A stretch of 22,422 nt of DNA from IMG/VR virus record IMGVR_UViG_3300037847_003354, positions 1-22,422 of that record. One strand, written 5' to 3'. The position numbers and the translations under genes are program-made. This DNA is from a virus. The notes below the pieces were generated by a model. That model searched no databases. It had not been told where the DNA came from and saw only the letters and a list, made by a program, of their open reading frames with translations. This document shows, piece after piece, positions 17,644-22,422 of the stretch (within the stretch, counting starts at the first letter, position 1; every line of letters begins with the position of its first letter).

Positions 17644-18768
17644 TCAGAATGCAGAAGGAGCAGAAGCACCCACGTACAGCTCAACAGAAGCTGCAGGGTT
17701 CAGATAGTCTGCGCCACAGGCCAAGCGGCCGAGCATCACGTCGCCTTGGTAGACCACGGACACGTCGCCACTGGTGACTTGCACCTGAGGACCGATGGCT
17801 TCGACCATACCGGCTGCTTCCTTTTGGAAGATCAGACCGCAGGACTTAGCGCCAACTTCAGCGGCAGTACCGTAATCGTTGTTGATACCAGTCTGAGCGC
17901 CAGAGGCGTCTTCCATGGTTTCACCGACGAAGGAACCGACATTGGTCGGAGAGGTAACGCCAGTAGTACCGCCATAAGCAGTACCGTACTTACCCAGGAA
18001 CGGAATGTTCATGGACTTGTAGATCTTGATACCGGCGATCTCAATGATTCCGTTGCCGCCTTGCAGCGCGGTGCCTTGAGAATCGCGGTTGACCAGGCCG
18101 TTGGAACCAACAGCTTGGATCAGTTCGTAGTACTGACGGGGGTTCAGAACACCCACGCGACCGTCAGAAGAAACACCCTTCTCATCCAGAGCAGCAGCTG
18201 CGTCATAGAAAGCAGACACAAGGTTGGAGGAAGAGAAAGCGTCAGAATCGTTGGTGGTAGAACCCACGCGAATCTGAGTACCACCGGGCTCTACGAAGCC
18301 AGACTTGGTGATAGGGGAAGCTTGACGGGCACCACGTGCAACAGCACGGAAGGCAAGCCGGTCATACTTTTCAGCCAGTGCATAACCGATCTTCCGAGAG
18401 ATTTCGGAGCGCAGATCGTAGTGGCTGAGAACCTCATCGAGGTTGTAAACGAATGCACTGGAAATGAGCAGATCATCGACAGTGATGGTCTTTTCTGCCA
18501 CTGGCGGTGCACCATCAGAGTTGCCCAAAATGCTGTTGCCAGGCGTATGGAACTCAGATTTGGTACGGCCAGTGTAGATAAACTGAAGAGATTTGCCGTT
18601 CTTCAGTGTACGCTTCATAATCAGATCACGAGCAATCGTGTTATTCTGGAAGCCTTTAAACATCTCTCCACTAAACAGTTTCAAGTAGAGAGCGCGGGCG
18701 TCACCCGCAGCGTTAGATTGACCAGGCCGTGTAAGGCTAGTGGTCAAAGTAGAATTTTGTTGAGCCAT
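17644..18768 (-). CDS. Major capsid protein, gp10-like
   Basis: 374 residues, in the usual range for T7-type capsid proteins (T7 10A is 345). Family features include the N-terminal GDARALYLKLFSGEMFKGFQ, then GKSLQFIYTGRTKSEFHTPG, VDDLLISSAFVYNLDEVLSH and KIGYALAEKYDRLAFRAVAR. RVGVLNPRQYYELIQ and YQGDVMLGRLACGADYLNPA follow towards the end. It builds the icosahedral shell around the scaffold. The gene uses many C-ending and G-ending codons (ATC, AAC, GGC, CTG, ACC). Hand counts of three 60-base lines gave about 58-63% GC, against about 40% in lines of neighbouring genes, which fits very high expression. It has its own structured leader upstream and a terminator downstream. The AT-rich start region has no Shine-Dalgarno sequence. 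No sign of a T7-style frameshift extension is seen before the terminator. Confidence 0.96.
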   Translation of the reverse strand: MAQQNSTLTTSLTRPGQSNAAGDARALYLKLFSGEMFKGFQNNTIARDLIMKRTLKNGKSLQFIYTGRTKSEFHTPGNSILGNSDGAPPVAEKTITVDDLLISSAFVYNLDEVLSHYDLRSEISRKIGYALAEKYDRLAFRAVARGARQASPITKSGFVEPGGTQIRVGSTTNDSDAFSSSNLVSAFYDAAAALDEKGVSSDGRVGVLNPRQYYELIQAVGSNGLVNRDSQGTALQGGNGIIEIAGIKIYKSMNIPFLGKYGTAYGGTTGVTSPTNVGSFVGETMEDASGAQTGINNDYGTAAEVGAKSCGLIFQKEAAGMVEAIGPQVQVTSGDVSVVYQGDVMLGRLACGADYLNPAASVELYVGASAPSAF

Positions 18769-18778
18769 TAATTTAAGA

Positions 18779-18913
18779 GAATGTATTAATCAGTCTCTTC
18801 AAAGCTTTGAAGTGTGTGGTCTATCCCACCGTCTAGACGGCAGCTGAGGTATCCGCGTACGGGCTCAGTGCCATAGGCATGGGAGGTCCGACTCTGAGGT
18901 GCCTCCCACACGA
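18779..18913 (-). promoter_or_regulatory. Structured leader upstream of the capsid gene
   Basis: This 135-bp gap is the only sizeable non-coding DNA in the window and is full of inverted repeats. In transcript order they are TGGGAGG/CCTCCCA (908-902 with 886-880 of the 18 kb block, 15-nt loop) and TGCC-TAT-GGCA (18879-18869), itself nested between CTCAG (18898-18894) and CTGAG (18868-18864). Then come the perfect palindrome CCGTCTAGACGG (18840-18829) and the perfect 16-bp palindrome CTTCAAAGCTTTGAAG (18812-18797). GTGTGG (18911-18906) can also pair with CCACAC (18819-18814), giving an alternative long-range fold. A promoter for a phage polymerase, an RNase processing site or a translation-control leader are all possible. 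I recognise no known riboswitch or tRNA in it. Confidence 0.6.
18797..18812 (-). repeat. Perfect 16-bp palindrome 29 nt before the capsid start
   Basis: CTTCAAAGCTTTGAAG is its own reverse complement. In RNA it would form a 6-bp stem with a 4-nt loop, just before the AU-rich ribosome-landing region of the capsid gene. It could protect the 5' end of a processed capsid mRNA or be a protein operator on DNA. It has no T-run after it, so it is not a typical terminator. Confidence 0.75.
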
Positions 18914-19018
18914 TCACTCCTCTTCTTCTTCTTCAGGAGTGTCTTCTTCTTTTTTATCTTCAGGTTCAGGATCGTAACGAGTCACGTACGCCTGCATAAC
19001 ATTGCTTTGGTGAGCCAT
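18914..19018 (-). CDS. Short 34-residue acidic protein of unknown function
   Basis: An ATG at 19018 overlaps the preceding stop as TAATG and opens a 34-codon frame ending TGA at 18916-18914. The product starts MAHQSNVMQAYVTRYDPEPE and ends with a Glu-rich tail of six consecutive glutamates (KKEEDTPEEEEEE). It has no membrane segment and no cysteine. It is too short for routine ORF calling, but the coupled start right behind two coupled genes and the fit in the scaffold-capsid interval support it. A small acidic assembly factor, capsid-bound peptide or translational coupler are guesses. The alternative is a non-translated extension of the leader. Confidence 0.6.
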   Translation of the reverse strand: MAHQSNVMQAYVTRYDPEPEDKKEEDTPEEEEEE

Positions 19019-19224
19019 TAGGCAATACCATCTCTTTTATACTTAGTGGCAAGCTGTGATTGACCTGTAGTTCTCTGAGCATCTTTGAGAGTTTTACTAC
19101 TTGGACCACCTTCAGAACCTTTTAGGTTGGTAGAGTTGCCTGAATTAAAAGCAGCGTACACTGATGCTGCTCCCTCAGCAATCTCTAGAGCATCACTAAA
19201 ACCAAACTTTTTCTTTTTACCCAT
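19018..19224 (-). CDS. Small 68-residue hypothetical protein between scaffold and capsid
   Basis: The start ATG overlaps the scaffold stop (TAATG at 19226-19222), and a GGAG element lies about 11 nt upstream. The protein begins with a lysine cluster (MGKKKKFGFSDALEIAEGAA) followed by a short Ala-rich helix (SVYAAFNSG). A polar Gly/Ser/Thr-rich linker and a basic tail (LATKYKRDGIA) complete it. It is net basic, unlike its very acidic neighbours on either side. No known domain is recognised. The place between scaffold and capsid suggests a role in head assembly or a minor virion component; this is inferred from position only. Confidence 0.75.
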   Translation of the reverse strand: MGKKKKFGFSDALEIAEGAASVYAAFNSGNSTNLKGSEGGPSSKTLKDAQRTTGQSQLATKYKRDGIA

Positions 19225-19856
19225 TAGAATTCAATCTCCGAATTGTCTAGTTTGTTAATAACATCAGCCCTGTAGGCAGGGTCAGATTCATAGCGAGGGT
19301 CTGACATAGCCTGTACAAGTTCAGCCTGACTACGGAATCCTTGGGCAACAGTGGTGGGACTCTTGCCTGTAAGAAGCTCACCATCTACACCAGTGCCATC
19401 ACCGTACCGAGCCATGAGAGCTTGGACAGCAAAGAAGCAAGCGGCAGGATCACCTGAATCCATGACATCGTCATACATGTCGATCTCTGCTTCACTAAGG
19501 TTGTCGCTAGCCCAGCTGAGCATTTGCTCGTACTGCTGTTCGCCGCCTGCCATATCCTGAAGAGCTTCAATGTCTTCATCAGTAAGACCACCTTCAGTCT
19601 CTTCACCTTCCTCTTCTTCACCACCCTCAGGTTCTTCAGTAGGTTCCTCCTCTTGAGGCTCTTCTTCTTCAGTACCGAGCTTTTGTTGAAGCTCAAGGTA
19701 GGCTTGCTCAAGCTGTTCAGGTGAATTGTATTTACCAGCAAGCAGTGTCTCTTGTTCTTGTGCGAGCTGTTCACCCACCTCAAGTGAGTTCTGCTCTTCA
19801 GCGTTAAGTTCGCCAGGCTGTGCGACTGGCTCCATAGATGTAAGTGTTTCTGACAT
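19224..19856 (-). CDS. Capsid assembly scaffolding protein, gp9-like
   Basis: 210 residues (T7 gp9 is 307), very acidic, placed between portal and capsid. The N-terminal part is glutamate/glutamine-rich helix (EQLAQEQETLLAGKYNSPEQ), followed by a run of mixed Glu/Gly/Thr/Pro at about 63-88. A helical middle (EDIEALQDMAGGEQQYEQML) comes next. The C-terminus FRSQAELVQAMSDPRYESDP, then AYRADVINKL, carries the 'S..E...AM.DPRY..D..YR..V..KL' signature of T7-type scaffolds, the part that binds the capsid protein. The protein guides procapsid formation and then leaves the head. A start 8 nt after the portal stop and the overlap with the next gene place it inside the operon. Confidence 0.9.
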   Translation of the reverse strand: MSETLTSMEPVAQPGELNAEEQNSLEVGEQLAQEQETLLAGKYNSPEQLEQAYLELQQKLGTEEEEPQEEEPTEEPEGGEEEEGEETEGGLTDEDIEALQDMAGGEQQYEQMLSWASDNLSEAEIDMYDDVMDSGDPAACFFAVQALMARYGDGTGVDGELLTGKSPTTVAQGFRSQAELVQAMSDPRYESDPAYRADVINKLDNSEIEF

Positions 19857-19864
19857 GGGGTGGT

Positions 19865-21451
19865 TTACTCTTCTGTGGGTTGATTAATTTGTTGTGGTGT
19901 TGCTGGAGGCTGGGGTTGGTCTTGCTGACCTTCTGCCTGTGCAACCTGTGCAAACCTGCTGGCTTGCTTAGTAAGTTCAAGCTGCTCTTGCTGTTCTTGT
20001 GCAGCCTGTTGCTCGCCTTGTACCTCCTCAGCAGTGCGGACAAGGTTAAGTACATCAATACCTTGTGAGGTAGCAAGTCGTTTGACAACCTCTTCAGGGT
20101 TGATGTATTTGATGATTGCCTCAGGACCCATGGTTGCAGCAATGGTCTGCATAAACATGGAAAGACTTTCACGATCTTGACCACGACCCAATGCGTTTAC
20201 ACCAGCCACAATGGTTGGTTTGACAAGATTAGATGGGAGACGTGGGATCTCACCAGCTTTTTGTGCAACACTGAGTTTACGGTTGAGGTATGGAACAAGG
20301 AAATCAACAGTCAGCAGGGAGAATAGTCCACCGAGTTGCTGTTCCAGCTCCATCTGGGTCATGCGGACCTCTTCGGCAGTGGTGCGCTCACTATTGCGAA
20401 CAGTGAGGATAAGGAAGGCTTCTGCAATCCTACGTTCAAGTGATTGAATCATCTGATACGCAGTATTGAAGTCAGCTGTTTTACCAACTTGTACAACACC
20501 AATGTCGTCAGGTCTGCCCTGCACGATTGCACCATTACCAGCTTTAGCTAGGGTGCTGGGCTTAGTGGTACTAGAAGGTGACACAGTAAAGACAACCTTT
20601 GCTGCAGCTGCACTGCCTTCAATGATTGCTTGAGACAAAGCATCGAGTGATTTGAGATCACCAATGAATTCTTCTACCCTGCCTCTACCGTAGGCTTCAT
20701 TGTCTACGGTGTTGAACCTTAGTGCTAACCAAGGGTTTGTATCGAGAGGTGCCTTACCTTGAGACTTAGGGATAATCTTCCCATAAACCTCTTGGTGCCA
20801 GACAAAGCGATTGTTGTCACGCCTAATGTGGGTGTACACATCGCATTGGTTGTTCTGACCAGTCCCTGCATAGCTCTCCTCACTGTCAACAACCATTGAC
20901 TTGAGTTGAGGGAACATCTCCTCTACTAGTTTTTTGTTAATTCGTTCTTTAGTAACGATCTCAATTACATTACCTAGACCATCTCGATCTACAACATACC
21001 GGTTCAAAGGATAAAGCTTCAGTTTATCTTTTGCCATATAGATCAAAGCGTTACCTGCTACGACAAGATGCTTCAATGCTTGGTGTACGGTGACACGATC
21101 ATCAGATGCAGCGATCGATTCCATCATGGTGCGTTCGATCTTTGAAAATGACAAATCAAGATCAGAGCGAACCTTTGGATCAATGCCTTCACCAATCAGA
21201 CTGGTCTCGTCAACCTGAAGTTTGAAGAAGCTTGTTTGTACAGGAAGCAGGGCGAGCATTAGCTTGGAGGCCAATGTAACAACACCCTTTGCACCCACGC
21301 TTTGATAAGGATTAAGCAGAGTTTTGTGAGAACTGTTGTCCTCATCCTGCTTAATCAGGTATGGCAAAGTAAGTTTAGAAGCATCAATTGCGGATTGTAG
21401 AAACTGGTTCCGGTCAGAACTGAGAGCTTCGTACCGTGCTTGTGCTGTCAT
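19865..21451 (-). CDS. Portal protein (head-tail connector), gp8-like
   Basis: 528 residues, matching T7 gp8 (536). The N-terminus (ARYEALSSDRNQFLQSAIDA, SKLTLPYLI) and LLNPYQSVGAKGVVTLASKL, then MLALLPVQTSFFKLQVDE, are diagnostic of T7-family connectors. Also visible are VHQALKHLVVAGNALIYMAK and the later RIAEAFLILTVRNSERTTAE segment preceding EEVRMTQMELEQQLGGLFSL. The C-terminus is Gln-rich (EEVQGEQQAAQEQQEQLELT) and probably sits in the crown facing the internal core. It forms the 12-subunit ring through which DNA enters and leaves the head. The start ATG at 21451 has no Shine-Dalgarno site and is 4 nt after the stop of the basic protein gene. Confidence 0.96.
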   Translation of the reverse strand: MTAQARYEALSSDRNQFLQSAIDASKLTLPYLIKQDEDNSSHKTLLNPYQSVGAKGVVTLASKLMLALLPVQTSFFKLQVDETSLIGEGIDPKVRSDLDLSFSKIERTMMESIAASDDRVTVHQALKHLVVAGNALIYMAKDKLKLYPLNRYVVDRDGLGNVIEIVTKERINKKLVEEMFPQLKSMVVDSEESYAGTGQNNQCDVYTHIRRDNNRFVWHQEVYGKIIPKSQGKAPLDTNPWLALRFNTVDNEAYGRGRVEEFIGDLKSLDALSQAIIEGSAAAAKVVFTVSPSSTTKPSTLAKAGNGAIVQGRPDDIGVVQVGKTADFNTAYQMIQSLERRIAEAFLILTVRNSERTTAEEVRMTQMELEQQLGGLFSLLTVDFLVPYLNRKLSVAQKAGEIPRLPSNLVKPTIVAGVNALGRGQDRESLSMFMQTIAATMGPEAIIKYINPEEVVKRLATSQGIDVLNLVRTAEEVQGEQQAAQEQQEQLELTKQASRFAQVAQAEGQQDQPQPPATPQQINQPTEE

Positions 21452-21455
21452 TTAT

Positions 21456-22334
21456 TTAAGTAGTTGTTTTTGCAGCGCGTCGTTCTTGTCGCCGTTGTCG
21501 CCGTCTTTGTCGACGTGCGGAACGATCTTTAATACCAACAGCAGGAAGAGCGCCGTCTTCACTACTACGTGGTTTGAGAATATTCATTCCAGTCTCTTTA
21601 AACTTGTCAGCATTTGATGTCACATTTGCTGTAAGTTTACTGGTAGTTTCTTCAATCTTATCGCTATAGTTAATCTTACCAAGCTTATTCTTCAGGGCTT
21701 CTACTGCACCACCATACTTAGGTTCACTTGATCCAGGCAGCTGCGCACTTCTACTTGTAAGTGCTTTCATGGCATCGCCTTTCAGACCACGATCCCTGGC
21801 ACGCACAGCCATTTGATTACGCACATCACCGACATATCGCTGAGCATCGAAACCACCATCTTTGTTGGTGTATCTCTTGAGACGATCTGTTGTGTTTGCT
21901 TCTACCTTAAGACGTTTGGGCGTAAAGTTTTTTGCATCTTTAAATCGATCAGCCCACTGTTTAGCAACATCATCTGCGATACGATCAGGATTCCATGTAC
22001 TCTTATCGTCTTCAAAGGCGTCAACAAAATCTATATCGAGTTCCTTATCGAGGAAAGTTTCTAGGTCTTTATCGTCTTTGGGATTTTTTATTTTGTTACG
22101 CTTAATGCCAAGCAGTTTTTTAGCGCCAGGACGAAGCGTAATACCTTTTTTATCAACAAGTCTTGTACTAATACGCTTAAGAGCTTTCCTTTTTACACCA
22201 GCTTCCTTAGCTGCTTTGACCTGTTTGCGAATCTCCCTCTTTGCTACCTTGCGTTCCTTAGGAGTTCCTGCCTTGGCACCACGCTTAATAGCTTTTCTAA
22301 CTTGTTTTTTGGCTCTAACTTTTTTCTTAGCCAT
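21456..22334 (-). CDS. Very basic 292-residue protein upstream of portal, unknown function
   Basis: Both ends are extremely rich in lysine and arginine. The N-terminus reads MAKKKVRAKKQVRKAIKRGA and continues in the same vein to about residue 85 with (KA)K/R-rich repeats. The C-terminus is ARRQRRRQRRQERRAAKTTT. Between them is a more acidic part (DKDLETFLDKELDIDFVDAF) and a mixed helical region. The start is well defined by GGAGG with 6-nt spacing. The position just before the portal corresponds to T7 genes 7 to 7.3, of which gp7.3 is a small virion protein, but this protein is larger and I see no sequence match. A DNA- or capsid-binding virion protein is a plausible inference from charge. 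No catalytic motif is visible. Confidence 0.8.
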   Translation of the reverse strand: MAKKKVRAKKQVRKAIKRGAKAGTPKERKVAKREIRKQVKAAKEAGVKRKALKRISTRLVDKKGITLRPGAKKLLGIKRNKIKNPKDDKDLETFLDKELDIDFVDAFEDDKSTWNPDRIADDVAKQWADRFKDAKNFTPKRLKVEANTTDRLKRYTNKDGGFDAQRYVGDVRNQMAVRARDRGLKGDAMKALTSRSAQLPGSSEPKYGGAVEALKNKLGKINYSDKIEETTSKLTANVTSNADKFKETGMNILKPRSSEDGALPAVGIKDRSARRQRRRQRRQERRAAKTTT

Positions 22335-22422
22335 CGAGTTCCTCCATGTATTTAATCACCCACTCCACAACACTACGTTGACCAGAGCGGTACATAACTT
22401 TTTGCATTGAATCATCAGGTGT
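22327..22422 (-). CDS. C-terminal end of an unknown small protein (start may lie outside the window)
   Basis: A frame open from the window edge ends at TAA (22329-22327), overlapping the first codons of the basic protein gene. The visible 31 residues read TPDDSMQKVMYRSGQRSVVE and then WVIKYMEELDG. Internal ATG codons exist, so the true start could be inside the window, but the frame is open to the edge. The 8-nt overlap with the next gene and the GGAGG lying in its last codons (MEEL) are typical of tightly packed phage genes. Position suggests a protein of the T7 gp6.5-7.3 interval. No family can be named from so short a piece. Confidence 0.65.
   Translation of the reverse strand, partial: TPDDSMQKVMYRSGQRSVVEWVIKYMEELDG
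22341..22345 (-). promoter_or_regulatory. Ribosome binding site of the basic protein gene
   Basis: GGAGG, extended to GGAGGAA, sits 6 nt before the ATG at 22334, inside the 3' end of the preceding reading frame. It fixes the start of the basic protein gene and is the strongest Shine-Dalgarno site here besides that of the gp14-like gene. Confidence 0.8.

Noticed and set aside
17630-17700. T7-like frameshift extension of the capsid protein
   Set aside because: The stop is followed within 14 nt by the terminator, leaving no room for a longer reading frame, and no slippery run is seen near the stop.
17746-18771. 341-codon open frame on the plus strand, opposite the capsid gene
   Set aside because: It is antisense to an unmistakable capsid gene, and the long opening follows from that gene's GC-rich, biased codon use. 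The product resembles no known protein.
18851-18875. Weak likeness of the minus strand (GGCACTGAGCCCGTAC) to the Syn5-type phage promoter
   Set aside because: The match, from memory, needs a four-base insertion and is part of the hairpin region; not enough to call a promoter.
18779-18913. tRNA or known riboswitch in the leader
   Set aside because: There is no T-arm consensus, no cloverleaf spacing, and no riboswitch core that I recognise.
1-22422. Defence system, CRISPR array, insertion sequence, integrase or attachment site
   Set aside because: All the DNA is accounted for by structural phage genes and the two small gaps; no such motif was seen.

Overview
This window is one strand of a lytic, T7-like (podovirus, autographivirus-type) phage genome. 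It holds nearly the whole virion-structure module. Every gene is on the minus strand, so the transcription order runs from the right edge (22422) to the left edge (1). The order matches T7 genes 7.3 to 17: basic protein, portal, scaffold, two small proteins, major capsid, terminator, tail tubes A and B, three internal core proteins, tail fibre, a second large adhesin-like protein, a small chaperone-like protein and two small or proline-rich proteins.

The style of the proteins and the near absence of Shine-Dalgarno sites at most starts suggest a marine cyanobacterial podophage, related to phages of Prochlorococcus or Synechococcus. The style features are the sugar-binding-like fibre domains, the enlarged gp15-like protein and the short proteins after the fibres. 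No photosynthesis, polymerase or integrase gene lies inside the window, so the host is an inference.

Layout, in transcription order. 22422-21456: the end of an unknown protein, then a very basic 292-residue protein. 21451-19865: portal. 19856-18914: scaffold plus 68- and 34-residue proteins of unknown role. 18913-18779: the only sizeable non-coding gap, a hairpin-rich leader in front of the capsid gene. 18768-17644: major capsid, clearly richer in GC than its neighbours. 17629-17602: strong UUCG-loop terminator. 17583-14909: tail tubes A and B. 14909-6886: gp14-, gp15- and gp16-like ejection proteins, with a lysozyme-like domain at the C-terminus of the gp15-like protein. 6882-932: tail fibre, then a LamG/SPRY-type adhesin. 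918-1: three small genes, the last cut by the window edge.

The proteins should work as one assembly line. The portal nucleates scaffold and capsid. The internal proteins stack on the portal inside the head and are ejected to cross the cell envelope. The tubes extend the tail, and the fibres recognise the host surface. Apart from the two gaps around the capsid gene, genes touch or overlap (ATGA, TAATG, TGATG), so translation is probably coupled. I see no defence system, RNA gene, CRISPR array or insertion sequence. The most notable points are the capsid gene's flanking control elements, the possible shift of the wall-cleaving domain from gp16 to gp15, and the repeat-built double adhesin region.
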